A DNA stretch of 39,585 nucleotides from CAZOBJ01 sp964577825 (GTDB lineage Bacteria > Planctomycetota > SZUA-567 > JAFGNG01), in NCBI GenBank assembly GCA_964577825.1, contig CAZOBJ010000021.1:1-39585 (forward strand), in the 5' to 3' direction. Below are positions 25,701-34,427 of this stretch, one piece after another. Under the pieces are notes generated by a model that made no database searches, was not told the origin of the DNA, and was given only the letters and a program-made list of their open reading frames with translations. The position numbers were made by a program, and so were the translations under genes. Numbering within the stretch: the stretch's first letter is position 1; each line of letters starts with the position of its first letter.

Positions 25701-25783
25701 AGGGCGGTGGCGCGCCCGTAGTGGCGGTCGATGGACAGGGTCAGGCGGTCGTTGCGCAGGCGCGCGGGTCGTGGCGCGGGCAT
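22724..25783 (-). CDS. Large DUF3604/PHP-like metal-dependent hydrolase
   Basis: The 1019-residue protein has a beta-rich N-terminal half of unknown function (about residues 1-540) and a C-terminal half similar to DUF3604/PHP-type phosphoesterases. The latter begins with YWGEMHGHTSLSHDGKGG, with metal-binding candidates H563 and H565. It continues with FCAITDHTRSRERG, VPVLAQEIHPGDGGDHDVYH, IPHVGGGEKDW, and GMVYGSDNHGGTPGHSG. These match the order of His/Asp ligands in PHP-like enzymes. A late beta-domain (IIRNQYEAHRA and onwards) resembles those seen in DUF3604 proteins. The family is poorly characterised, so phosphoesterase or other hydrolase activity is inferred. No signal peptide is seen. 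GAGGAG precedes ATG 25783. It lies 41 bp downstream of the 1527-residue protein gene on the same strand. Confidence 0.75.
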   Translation of the reverse strand: MPAPRPARLRNDRLTLSIDRHYGRATALREAGRRRDLLAFDPARAASDLRFGFGGLTLRADREVRKLAADGPMATVCARDEQYEVEKRYGLVDDLPCVSLQTHLRNHGAQVLDSVPGPFLSLRGVRANDKRFFVHPNGDGAPVDLAPVCKATSGYTSRPSDQQWLGVFDARTRRMVLLVREAGPGGFQHVAFPAHVTVDSRSAPVGPGQECTLRRELWALGPEDLDAVAQSRLLGRAQARALVRALTWLFAPEQERTLERLSKRERFRERGGRADCTLSFVRLRAGKRETLAADARGRLHVPAGSLGAWRLAVRLGAPVAEGGAILLRRRSLTRFAQATQTRSPREEDYLAVRGPAGARLAVTRENVPYTWVQGSGVKTTSPGYLLTVEQGRLRKGDKLQVTVGAPRPGRTTMMCNQVLLAEDRRDRTNQRLDVYVDPEGDKTFLRAARFLPLTIPAEPHRLVVAADSTPRGRRARVVAKVEDLYGNLCADFAGEAVVRGPVDEPGATFPIRGGCGSCAVRLRKGADTATVCVDVPEAGLAGESNPMDTKLLQGRRAYWGEMHGHTSLSHDGKGGIDAAVRFGRDAARLDFCAITDHTRSRERGQRMPERMNRYFRGAWWTAHRRAARRYAEPGVYVPVLAQEIHPGDGGDHDVYHPSYGSPVVIPESGHIGAADPAYNKLYRFLRKHRILIIPHVGGGEKDWRWHDPQVERCAEVASIHGRFESFVQGGLQRGYRLGMVYGSDNHGGTPGHSGYLVEGSAGDTIRPTKLRMPRMNSPMWTNGTTAVLARSLTLEDVLDALWQRRCYAVVGRARPLVDFRVNGRRMGDSLRTRERPHVDLTVRASVPVRSVHIIRNQYEAHRARGRGNRATVAFEDKGVEAGTNYYYARVVLAGDQVAWTSPVWVTYSGRATPRSERPWNAEEVPSLDAVREDPAALEHKQTFLDRLRMLAGDRFHTFKAVRVGDDGWGPHALFFGLDRARADAHVRCRYFYAFERPLIQTGSTWTPFDSYPGDKWLVK

Positions 25784-25824
25784 CGGGGTCTCCTCGCAGG
25801 AAGCGGCGACAGGGAAGCGCGCTC

Positions 25825-28800
25825 TCAGTCCAATCCTTCGAATGCGAGCACTCCGAATCGGTCGGGATTGTGCCAGTCGCCGGGCACCCAGCTCCAGGCG
25901 CATGCGTCCAGCCGGTCGTTGCGGTGGCGGCGGAACACGTTGATCCGCCAGGACGGGCCTGGGCCCGACGCGCCGAAGGCCGCGTAGGGAAGCCGGATCT
26001 CCGCGGTCCAGTAGCCCCGGTCCTGGAGGAGCTGTGCCGCGGCCTGCCACTGCGGGGCGAAGTCGTAGTCGCGCTCGCCGCCCGTGACGCGCTGGTCGAA
26101 ACGGACGCCCGCGGGGTTGATGGCCATCTGGTAGTAGATGGGCTTGCCCGCGTCCGGCTGCACGAACACGGCGATGACGTCGTCGCCGCTTTGCCACAGC
26201 GCCGACTCGTCCTCCGCGCTGGCCTTCACGGCGCCGGGCTCCTGGTCCGCGCAGGCCACGGCCAGGATCAGGGCCTGGCCGTCGTACAGGGCCTTGACCG
26301 CGGTCTGGGCCATGGGCGGCTTCTTCTTCGGGATGTTCCAGAACGAGGCGTCGAACCGGAGCGCGGCCCACGCGTCCTCGGTCAGCCGGCCGTCGACCGT
26401 GACCTCACCCTCCACGCGCCGGGCGCGGAGGGTGGGCAGAGGGTCCGGGCCGGCCTCGGCGCGCGCGGCGCCGAGCTCTTCGGGCAGGCGCGCGAGCCCG
26501 GTGACCGCCTTTTCCAGAAACTGCTTCCAGGTGAACCAGAACCGCGGCGCGGTGATGAGGCTCCAGGCGCGCGCGATTTCGTTTTCGTCCAGGGCCCGGT
26601 CGATCTGGTCCAGGGCCTCGGTCATATACGCGCGGTCCTGGGGCGAGAGCACGAGCCGCACCTGCGGGTCCTCGACCAGGGCGCGCACGCGCTCCGGGAT
26701 GGCCCGCACGCGCGCGAGCTCTCCCTCGGACACCGGGTCGGTGGCGTAGGCGAGGACCTCCAGGTCATTCGCGTCCGCGCGGAAGGCCTGGATCCCGAAG
26801 GGGGCCAGGTCCACCGGCAGCTCGGCGCGTCCGGCCTGCGCGATTTGCTCGGCGGTGAGCAGGTCTCGCACCGGCCCCTCGGACTGCGCGGTCACGGTGC
26901 CGGTGACATGCCACTGGCCGGGGTTGGCCACGTACAGGGTGCTCTCGTCCGCGCCCCGGTGGACGCGGATCGCGAGGTTTGTGTCGAGCCCGGTCTCCAG
27001 CGCCGGGGCGAAGCGTTCGCGCGGGAGCTCGGTGTAGATCTTGGCCAATTCGCGCAGCACCTGCTCGTGGCCCACGNNNNNNNNNNNNNNNNNNNNNNNN
27101 NNNNNNNNNNNNNNNNNNNNNNNNNNNNNNNNNNNNNNNNNNNNNNNNNNNNNNNNNNNNNNNNNNNNNNNNNNNNCGGGAGCTCGGTGTAGATCTTGGC
27201 CAATTCGCGCAGCACCTGCTCGTGGCCCACGTTGATGTTGATGTCCGTGAAACCGGACAGCAGCAGGTTCGCGTCCGCGGTGACGAGCCCCTGTAGCAGG
27301 GCCTCGCGCGCGTGGTATCCGCCCGGCTGAGGCAGGGCCCGGGTCTTGTACCCGTTCATGATCCAGTCCGACTCGACCAGGATGTCGTGGTCGTCGCGGT
27401 TGTCCATCGCATACCCGGCGGAGGCGCGGTACCCCTCGTGCCAGCTCGTGCGGGCGAGCACGTACCGGGGCTCCTGGCCCCGGTACGCGGAGATGATGCC
27501 CGGGTCCGTGCGCACCACCCAGTTGTACGGGTTCTGGCTGGGAAGCGGCGGGTTGTTCACGTGGCGCCAGCTGATCGTCCATCGCCCCAGGCTGTGGCCG
27601 TCCACCGCGCCGAGCTTGCCGAAGCCCATGGCGAAGTCGTCCAGGATGTCCGTGTACGCGCGGCCACTATCGAGGTAATACTTGTAGAAGGCCGTGTCCT
27701 CGATGGGCACGGCGTTCACGTACCGCAGCTCCGTGCGCGCGCCGCGCAGCCGGTCCAGGGCCTGCGCGTAGAACTCGGCCAGCTTGTCGCAGCGCCACGC
27801 GAAAAACCGGTCCCGCAGGCCGGGGCTCGCCAGGAAGGCCGCGCGCTTCTGGAACCGCTGGGGGTCGGTGCGCTCGATGGGCAGGTCGATGCCCGTGTCC
27901 TGCTCGAACCGCTCCATGGTGATGTCGTCGAACGAGGCGCGCATGGGCTGGTCGTACTGGTCGCCCTGTCCGAGGGCCGGAATCCAGTAGGCCCCGTACT
28001 GGGTGGGGTGCATCATGCCGTGCACGCCCTGGAAGCGCGAGAGGTGCCCGAAGGTGGAGTTCAGGTTGTTCATAAGCCCGAAGAATCGGGCGCGCACCTC
28101 GGGGTGCATCCAGTTGGCCACCATGGTCGAGACGGTCCCGTAGCGCTGCTCGCCCTCGGCGTTGACCATGTACACGCTGTCCCGGCCCTGGGCGAGCAGG
28201 GCGTTGTTCACGTAGCTGCGCACGTCCTGGTGCTGGCTGAACTCCACGCCGGCGTAGAAGTCGATGCCGTTGACCTCGAACAGGTTCGCCATCATGGTGC
28301 GCAGGCACCAGGGCACCCGGCTCGTGTCCAGCGCAGGCGCGGCCACGTACGGCGAGTTCTGCTCGGTGTACTGGTAGCAGCCCATGACGTGGCAGTTCTG
28401 CCCGGCGAACTTGAGGTACTGGACGTACTTCTCCGCGGACGCCTCCAGCCACACGAGGTCCGCAAGGCACGCGGTCATGATCGACCGGGTCTCGTCGAGC
28501 TCCTGGAGCTTGCCGCGCTGGGTGTGCGCGGTCTGCACCCCGAAGTTCATGCCCAGGCCGTTCGTGTAGAAGCTGCGCTCGGTGTGAATGCCATACCGGC
28601 GGCTCGCGCCCGCGTTCGCGGACGGGAGGTTGCCGCGCACGTGGTAGATGCGCACGCCCGCGGCCGCGGCCTTCTGCCCGTCGTCGACGTTCACGATGTC
28701 CAGGGAATGAACCCCCGGATCGGCCACATGCACCCAGCGCAGGGTCTGCATGGTGTTCGTGTTCAGGAACCGGCCGCCGGTCTCCGCGCCCAGGCCCGCC

Positions 28801-30563
28801 TCGGAGTTCGTCCACACGCCCTCCATGCGGTTGGACACCAGCACCTCGACCATGCGCTTGTCGTCGTCCGGATAGTCGAGCTCGAAGTAGTACCAGTCGC
28901 CCGGGTGCTCGAACTCGATCCGGTAGCTGAACCCGGACCCGCTCTTCGGATCGGCCACCTCGCGGTACACGAGCCCGTTCTTGCGCACGATCACGGGCTC
29001 GGCGATGGCCGGGGCCTTGACGCCGAAGCGCACCGCGGGCATGGCCGCCTCGCGCCAGGGGTGCGGGTCGTCGGGATCGGTGAAGTCGATCTCGTCCTCG
29101 AGCGCCAGGTCCAGGCCCTCGGTGTAGCTTGCGCCCGCCACGGGCTGGAGCGTACTCCGGCGCAGGACCACCAGGGGCTCGCGCGGGCGCTCCTCGATCG
29201 GCACGCCCGCCTGGTTCTCCAGGGCCAGGGCCAGGGCGTACACGCCGCGGTCCCGGCGGCCGAGGTCGATGCGGAACACAAGGTCCTCGCCCTGGACCGC
29301 GCCCTCGGCCACCGTGTCCTCGGCCGTCTGGGTGCAGTGGCCCTGGGCGTCGGACCTGCCGAACGCGTACCGCAGCGTCGGCTGCCTGGACGCGAGCCCG
29401 GCGGGCGCGCGCACGTCCACGACCACGTCCCTGTCCGTGGTGTAGAAGAGGTCCTGCCGGTCGGGATTGGACAGGAGCAGGCGCCCCTTGTACGCGGGGA
29501 GGTTCAGGCGGTGGGCCGGGTCGCGGGACTTGAGCCACACGGATCCGCCGACCTCGACCGGCTGCCAGGCCGTGTCGTCGAATTCCGGCTGGCTCCAATC
29601 TTCGGCGTGCTGTGGGCTGTAGCGCCAGGTCTCGTCCGTGGTCCAGGTGACCACTTCGCCGGAGTCCATGATGATCCGCGCCTGGAAGAAGATCGGCGGC
29701 GCGTACCCGATGCGGAATCCGTAGAAGCCCACGCAATTCTGACCGGGCCGCAGGTACGGGCCGATGTCCACCGGGTCGAGGTGGTAGAGGTGCTTGGCGC
29801 CCCGGCGCTCGACAACCTCTCCGTTGATGGAGAGGCGGCTGTAGATCTCGCTGCGTCCGTACCAGTTGCGGTGGTTCGAGCTGATGACGTCCGCGACCGC
29901 GCGCCATACCTCGCCCTCGGGCAAGGTGAACTCCTTGCGCACGTATCCTTCGGTGCGCGGCTGCACGAGTCTGAGGTATTGGATTTCCACGCGCGTGCCC
30001 GGTTCGCCCTGGACGGTGAACTCCAGCCCGTCCGGCGTGGGCCCGTCCGCGGGCAGGAAGTCGTACGTGCGCTCGCCGCGCGTTCCGGTGAACCGGACGT
30101 CCCGCCAATCCGCACCCTGGGCCGTGGCCACGAAGGCCGGGTAGTTGGACAGGTCCTGGCGCTCGCCGTCGCGCCAGGGCCGCGCCCGCCAGGAGATCTC
30201 GCCTTCGGAGACGCGTACGCCCAGGACGACCCCATTCTGCTCCTGCCACATCTCCGGGACTTCGGTCAAGGAGAACTCGCCCAGACATCGGCCCCATCCG
30301 AGCGTGGCCTCGGGCTGGTCCAGGGTGAACAGGAGCCGGCCGCCGTCCACGCGCACGTCGCTGACCCCGTCGAAGAAGGTGAACCCCGCCCGGTTCTCTG
30401 CCGGGCGGAACGTCTTCACCATCTCCCGCTCGGGGATGCTGATGCCGCGGCCGAACAGGTAGTCGTTCTCCGCCGGATCCGCGTTGAGATCCAGCGTGCT
30501 CGCCGTCGTTGCCATCCCGAGCGCCAGGGCCAGTAGTCCGATACCGCGCAGAACGCTTCGCAT
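25825..30563 (-). CDS. Giant secreted protein with CBM9-like C-terminus, interrupted by scaffold gap
   Basis: ATG 30563 (GAGGAGG seven bases upstream) opens with a signal peptide (residues 1-22, ATTAS). The first half is beta-rich, with a jelly-roll-like segment (LSINGEVVERRGAKHLYHLDPVDIGPYL). A likely TIM-barrel-like middle follows (FYAGVEFSQHQDV, GVHGMMHPTQYGAYW) that I cannot assign to a glycoside hydrolase family. The last 200 residues resemble CBM9/DOMON-type carbohydrate-binding domains (VDGRLTEDAWAAL, SGDDVIAVFVQPD, YYQMAINPAG, YWTAEIRLPYAAFG). The reading frame is broken only by 100 Ns flanked by identical 55-bp ends. Removing the Ns and one copy (155 bp) rejoins both halves in frame, giving 1527 residues. 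Secretion and glycan binding are inferred; the catalytic role is unknown. Confidence 0.75.
27022..27076. repeat. 55-bp contig-end overlap, left copy
   Basis: This stretch is identical to 27177-27231 and ends exactly where the Ns begin. It encodes the same peptide (VGHEQVLRELAKIYTELP) in the gene on the minus strand. It is best read as an unmerged assembly overlap, not biological duplication. Confidence 0.9.
27077..27176. other. Scaffold gap of exactly 100 N
   Basis: One hundred undetermined bases, a conventional placeholder for a gap of unknown size. The identical flanks indicate that the true gap is probably zero or negative. Confidence 0.97.
27177..27231. repeat. 55-bp contig-end overlap, right copy
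   Basis: Identical to 27022-27076. It starts directly after the Ns and continues into unique sequence. Fifty-five bases is a common de Bruijn graph k-mer size, which suits an assembly origin. Confidence 0.9.
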
Positions 30564-30603
30564 GTCGGTGCCTCCTCTCGTTTCTGGACTCGTTTGACAC
30601 AGC

Positions 30604-30646
30604 CGGACAGGTGCGTGCCTGTCCGTGAATCGTATGTGAATCGTTC
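30604..30646. promoter_or_regulatory. Palindrome plus 11-bp direct repeats in the divergent intergenic region
   Basis: CGGACAGG-TGCGTG-CCTGTCCG (30604-30625) is a perfect 8-bp inverted repeat. Overlapping its right end, GTGAATCGTAT (30625-30635) and GTGAATCGTTC (30636-30646) form a tandem direct repeat with one helical turn of spacing. The site lies 41 bp before the start of the giant secreted protein gene and 120 bp before the -35 box of the opposite operon. It is a good candidate binding site for a regulator controlling both directions. I see no clear -10/-35 pair for the leftward gene. Otherwise the 280-bp gap holds only the rightward promoter. Confidence 0.5.
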
Positions 30647-30768
30647 GCAATGCCGGGCGCGTGCCGCGGTCGATGCCGCGCCCACCGACCAAGGCCTGTT
30701 AGGCTACCGTTCGCACAGGGGAGCGCAAGCGGAAACAGACGGCGGCCGGCGACCGGTGCGGACTTTGC

Positions 30769-30796
30769 TTGACAGGGCCCGTGTCTGGCCTAGGAT
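30769..30796 (+). promoter_or_regulatory. Sigma70-like promoter of the DegT operon
   Basis: A perfect TTGACA (30769-30774) and TAGGAT (30791-30796) are separated by 16 bp. The predicted leader is about 40 nt, ending in the purine-rich GAGGAGGGGAGG ribosome binding region before GTG 30844. Confidence 0.65.
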
Positions 30797-30843
30797 GGCC
30801 GGGCACGGCACGTTTGGCTTTCGCGCAAGAGGAGGGGAGGATC

Positions 30844-32004
30844 GTGCAGATTCGTGAGGTGCCGTTCCTGCGGCTGGGCGGGCTGTTCGAGGCCGACGAC
30901 CTCGCGGCCGCCCAGGACGTGATGCGTACGGCCATGGACCCGTCGACCGGGTTCTTTCCCCTGCCCGAGGAGACCCGGTTCCAGGACGCCCTGGCCCGGC
31001 ACGAGGGAGCGGCCAGGGCCGTGGTTGTGAATTCCTGCGGCACGGCGCTCGACTGCTGCATGGCGGCCCTGGAGGTGGGGCCCGGCGACGAGGTGGTGAC
31101 CACGCCGCTCACCTTTGTATGCACCGCGGGGTGCGCGGTCGCGCGCGGGGCCAAGGTGGTGTTCGCGGACGTGGACCCGGTGACCCTGAACCTGGACCCG
31201 GCCCGGGTGCGCGAGCGCATGACCGAACGCACCAAGGCGGTGATCGGCGTGCACTACACCGGGCTCGCGTGCGACATCGACGCGTTCGACGCGCTCGCCG
31301 AAGAGACCCGCGTCCCCGTGCTCTACGACGCCGCGCACGCGGTGGGCGCCAAGTACCGGGGCCGCCCGGTGGGCGGACGCGGGCTGGCCAGCTGCTACTC
31401 GTTCCAAAGTAACAAGAACATGACCTGCCTGGGCGAGGGAGGCGCGGTCACCACCGACGACGAGGACTTCGCCGAGCGCGTACGGCGGCTGAAGACCTTC
31501 GGGTACGTGTACGGCGGCCCGTCGCTTCGCGTGGCCTCCATCGGGTTCAACTACCGCATGACCAAGCCCCAGTACGCGGTGGGGCTTACGCAGCTGGCGA
31601 AGGTCGACCGAGTGATCGCCCGGCGCCAGCGGGCCATGGCCCGGCTGGGGGACCTGCTCGCGGACGTGGACGAGCTGATACTTCCCGCCGGGCACGGCCC
31701 CGAGCACGGCAGCCACCTGTACGTCGTGCGCCTGGACACCGACCAGGTGGCCTTTGACACGGGCGCGTTCACCGCGCACTTGAAGGACCGGTACAGGGTC
31801 GGAACGGGCAAGCACTACCCGGCCGTATGGAGCTGGGAGGCCTTCCGGAAGCTCGGGTACACGGCCGAGGGGTGTCCGCATGCCGCCAAGGCGTGCGCGC
31901 AGGTCGCGAGCCTCCCCGTGTTCGCCCAGACCACCGACGAGGACTGCGCCTACGTGGCCTGGGCGGTGAAGCAGACGATCGCAGACCTGCGCAAGAACGC
32001 TTGA
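30844..32004 (+). CDS. DegT/DnrJ/EryC1/StrS family sugar aminotransferase
   Basis: The 386-residue protein is a fold-type I PLP enzyme of the nucleotide-sugar aminotransferase family. Landmarks are NSCGTALDCCMAALEVGPGDEVVTTPLTFVCTA (cofactor phosphate loop), LYDAAHAVGAKY with the Asp that contacts the pyridine nitrogen, SFQSNKNMTCLGEGGAV with Schiff-base lysine K191, and NYRMTKPQYAVGL. Such enzymes transfer an amino group from glutamate to a keto-sugar. The GTG start at 30844 is used because homology begins at once (VPFLRLGG) and a strong ribosome site precedes it. It heads a rightward operon. The next gene, an oxidoreductase of the type that can supply the keto-sugar, starts 31 bp later. Confidence 0.9.
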   Translation: MQIREVPFLRLGGLFEADDLAAAQDVMRTAMDPSTGFFPLPEETRFQDALARHEGAARAVVVNSCGTALDCCMAALEVGPGDEVVTTPLTFVCTAGCAVARGAKVVFADVDPVTLNLDPARVRERMTERTKAVIGVHYTGLACDIDAFDALAEETRVPVLYDAAHAVGAKYRGRPVGGRGLASCYSFQSNKNMTCLGEGGAVTTDDEDFAERVRRLKTFGYVYGGPSLRVASIGFNYRMTKPQYAVGLTQLAKVDRVIARRQRAMARLGDLLADVDELILPAGHGPEHGSHLYVVRLDTDQVAFDTGAFTAHLKDRYRVGTGKHYPAVWSWEAFRKLGYTAEGCPHAAKACAQVASLPVFAQTTDEDCAYVAWAVKQTIADLRKNA

Positions 32005-32035
32005 GCGGCTGAGGCGCTTTGCGAGGGAGTGCGGC

Positions 32036-33037
32036 ATGGACACGGTTCGGTGGCTCCTGGTCGGGGCGGGCGACATCGCGCGTAAGCGCGTGGGCCAGGC
32101 CCTGGCCCGGGCCGAGGGCTCGACGCTCGCCGCGATCTGCGACGTGCAGGAGCCGGCCGCGCGCGAGACGGCCCGCGCGTGGGGCGCAGGCGCGGCCTAC
32201 ACCGATCTCGACAAAGCGCTGGCGCAGGCGGACGTAGACGCCGTATACGTGGCCACGCCCGTGTGGCTGCACGCGGCGCAGGCCGTGGCCGCGCTCGAGC
32301 AGGGCAGGCACGTGCTCGTGGAAAAGCCGCTGGGCCGCGACGCGCAGGAGGCCCGCTCCGTGGTGGCCGCGGCGGCCGCGGCGGGACGCGCGGCGGGATG
32401 CGCGTACTTCCGCCGGTTCCTGCCGCGCTACGCCATGGCTCGGGACATGCTCGCCGGGGGCGCGTTCGGACGGGTGATGCAGGTGCGCATGACCTACGTC
32501 TCCTGGTTCGACCCCGCGCCGGACGACCCGAAGCGCTGGCGCGTGGAGGCGCCGAAGTCCGGCGGCGGGGTGCTCTCGGACATGGGTAGCCACATGTTCG
32601 ACCTGCTCGTGGGCCTGTTCGGACTGCCCGAGACCGTGTTCGCGCGCTGCGATACGCTGGCCCACGACTGGCGGGTGGAGGACACCGCGAGCATGATCAT
32701 GACCCTGCCGGGCGGCGCGCACGTGACCGCGTCGTTCGGATGGCACTCGCGCACGTGGCGCCATGAGCTCGAGATCGTGGGCACCGAGGCCAAGCTGCTG
32801 TGGCTGCCCTGCGACACGGGGCCGGTGACCCGCACCGTGGGCCGGGACGTGGCGTCGATCGACCTGCCTGCCGTCGAGAACGTGCACCTGCCCCTGGTGC
32901 AGGAATTCGTGGACGCGCTGCGCGCGAGCCGGGCGCCCGCCTGCTCGGCCGGCGAGGCGCTCAAGGCCAACCTGGTCCTGGACGCGGTCTACCGGTCCGC
33001 GGCCGAGGGGCGGCCAGCGGACGTGCCCGCCCCTTAG
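32036..33037 (+). CDS. Gfo/Idh/MocA family oxidoreductase
   Basis: The 333-residue protein has an N-terminal Rossmann domain (WLLVGAGDIARKRV, AAICD, VDAVYVATPVWLHAAQAV, VLVEKPLG with the conserved EKP lysine). The C-terminal substrate domain shows GGGVLSDMGSHMFDLLVGLFG, which holds the usual D..H catalytic pair. These enzymes oxidise or reduce sugar hydroxyls with NAD(P). With the aminotransferase just upstream, oxidation followed by transamination of a sugar is a coherent two-step path, as known in several amino-sugar pathways. The operon position supports that, but the substrate is unknown. No signal peptide. ATG 32036; the stop is 16 bp before the next gene. Confidence 0.92.
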   Translation: MDTVRWLLVGAGDIARKRVGQALARAEGSTLAAICDVQEPAARETARAWGAGAAYTDLDKALAQADVDAVYVATPVWLHAAQAVAALEQGRHVLVEKPLGRDAQEARSVVAAAAAAGRAAGCAYFRRFLPRYAMARDMLAGGAFGRVMQVRMTYVSWFDPAPDDPKRWRVEAPKSGGGVLSDMGSHMFDLLVGLFGLPETVFARCDTLAHDWRVEDTASMIMTLPGGAHVTASFGWHSRTWRHELEIVGTEAKLLWLPCDTGPVTRTVGRDVASIDLPAVENVHLPLVQEFVDALRASRAPACSAGEALKANLVLDAVYRSAAEGRPADVPAP

Positions 33038-33053
33038 CGTCCGGGAGGGATCC

Positions 33054-34349
33054 ATGCGCTTCGCGCCGCGGCCCGAGAACGACTTCGCCCAGTTCATCGA
33101 CACCTACTACGAGGAGTGCCGGGCGCGCTTCGACCGGATCGACGGGCTTGCGGGTAAGTGGATGTTCCGCGACCTGATCCCGGGGATGAGCGACTTCGAC
33201 ACCCGGTTCATCGTGCGTGACGGCCAGACCGCCGACGACTGGTGCCGCATGTCGACCGCGGTCGGCGAGGCGCACCTGTCACTGTGCACGCGCTACCCCG
33301 CCTGGGCGCGCAACCTGGAGCACCTGCCCGGCGTGAACGTCACCTGGGCCGAGCTCACCGGCGCGCGGACCTACTATCCGGAGTACCGCCAGTGGTCCTA
33401 CTACCGCACCGAGGAACCCGGCCGCATGCGCGAGGCCCTGGCGGCCCTGGACCGGCGGCCCTGGATTGTGGAGGACGAGTACTTCCACCTCAAGCGCTTC
33501 TGTACGTTCTACGGCCGCTACGACCGGGGCATCGACCCCTGCATCAACCTGGGCGGCCAGGCGAACAAGTACCCGCTGCACAGCCGGCTGATGCACTATT
33601 TCGCCCCGCCCGTGCAGGCGGCCCTGTCGCTCTTGGACCGGCGTCCGGTGGTGGGCAAGTTCGAGGCGCTGGAGACCGCGGCGCAGCGCTTCCCGCAGTT
33701 GGCCTGCTGGGCGCCCGTGTTCGAGATCCTGCACGCGGACTACGAGACCCCCCGCTGGTACGAAGAGCCGCACCTCACGCGCCTGGAGGACGTGCTGGAG
33801 GCGGGCCTCCGGGCCCTGGCCGAGGCGCTGGCGGACGTGCTGCGCCTGGTGCCCTCCGGCAGCGGGCCGGACGTCGGGGCATGGAAGCGGGCCCTCGCCC
33901 ACGCGCCCGTGGACCCGGCCATGAAGCTCTTTGACAACGCCAAGTTCAGCCGGCTCATGAAGGGGCGGCTCCTCTTCTACGCGCGGGCGCCCGCGCATTT
34001 CGACACGGAGTTCCTGATCCGCAACGAGCTCGGCCGCATCGACGGCAACTTCTTCGTGGTGCCTTTCCGCACGTTCTGGCGGGTGCGTACGGGCGAGACC
34101 GTGGACGATGCCCCCGCCGTGCTGGACCGGCTCCGGGGCGAGCTCTTGACCGGGGACGAGGTGCGGTGCGCGCGCGAGTTCCATGAGCTGGCGTCCCGCG
34201 AATGGCCCGCGGGCGCGGAGCGGAAGGCCGCGCTCGCCATTGCGCAGGTGTTCGACGGATTCTACCATGCCCTGCACAAGGTGAGCGAAGCCGCGCTGGC
34301 GTCTTCGCCGCCCGCCGCCGCTGCTCGTCGCGGCGGGAGCGCGCAGTGA
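33054..34349 (+). CDS. Unknown protein with a nucleotidyltransferase-like SDFD motif
   Basis: I do not recognise the family. The 431-residue soluble protein has no signal peptide and no membrane segment. Near the start, DLIPGMSDFDTRFIV (S46, D47, D49) resembles the metal-binding G..SD.D...V signature of DNA polymerase beta-type nucleotidyltransferases. A helix-rich region follows (EYFHLKRFCTFYGRYDRG, GQANKYPLHSRLMHYFAPPVQAALSLL, FDNAKFSRLMKGRLLFYARAP), and a second half contains FDTEFLIRNELGRIDGNFF. The tail is Ala/Arg-rich low complexity. GGAGG lies upstream of ATG 33054. Its place between the sugar oxidoreductase and the propeller protein suggests activating or transferring a sugar, which is speculative. 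The nucleotidyltransferase call rests on one short motif. Confidence 0.55.
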   Translation: MRFAPRPENDFAQFIDTYYEECRARFDRIDGLAGKWMFRDLIPGMSDFDTRFIVRDGQTADDWCRMSTAVGEAHLSLCTRYPAWARNLEHLPGVNVTWAELTGARTYYPEYRQWSYYRTEEPGRMREALAALDRRPWIVEDEYFHLKRFCTFYGRYDRGIDPCINLGGQANKYPLHSRLMHYFAPPVQAALSLLDRRPVVGKFEALETAAQRFPQLACWAPVFEILHADYETPRWYEEPHLTRLEDVLEAGLRALAEALADVLRLVPSGSGPDVGAWKRALAHAPVDPAMKLFDNAKFSRLMKGRLLFYARAPAHFDTEFLIRNELGRIDGNFFVVPFRTFWRVRTGETVDDAPAVLDRLRGELLTGDEVRCAREFHELASREWPAGAERKAALAIAQVFDGFYHALHKVSEAALASSPPAAAARRGGSAQ

Positions 34350-34427
34350 GGGCCCGGATAGCCCGCGGGTGCACGAGGCACGCAAGAACGTCCGGCAGCG
34401 GCCGCACCCCGAGAGGAAGGCGCGTTC

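Noticed and set aside
27022..27231. Biological direct repeat or small inserted element at the N gap
   Set aside because: The identical ends stop exactly at the Ns, the gap is a round 100 bases and collapsing the overlap restores the frame, so an assembly artefact is the simpler reading.
27312..30536. 1074-residue open frame on the plus strand
   Set aside because: It is antisense to the giant secreted protein, whose signal peptide, ribosome site and CBM9-like tail are convincing; the plus-strand frame has no recognisable motif.
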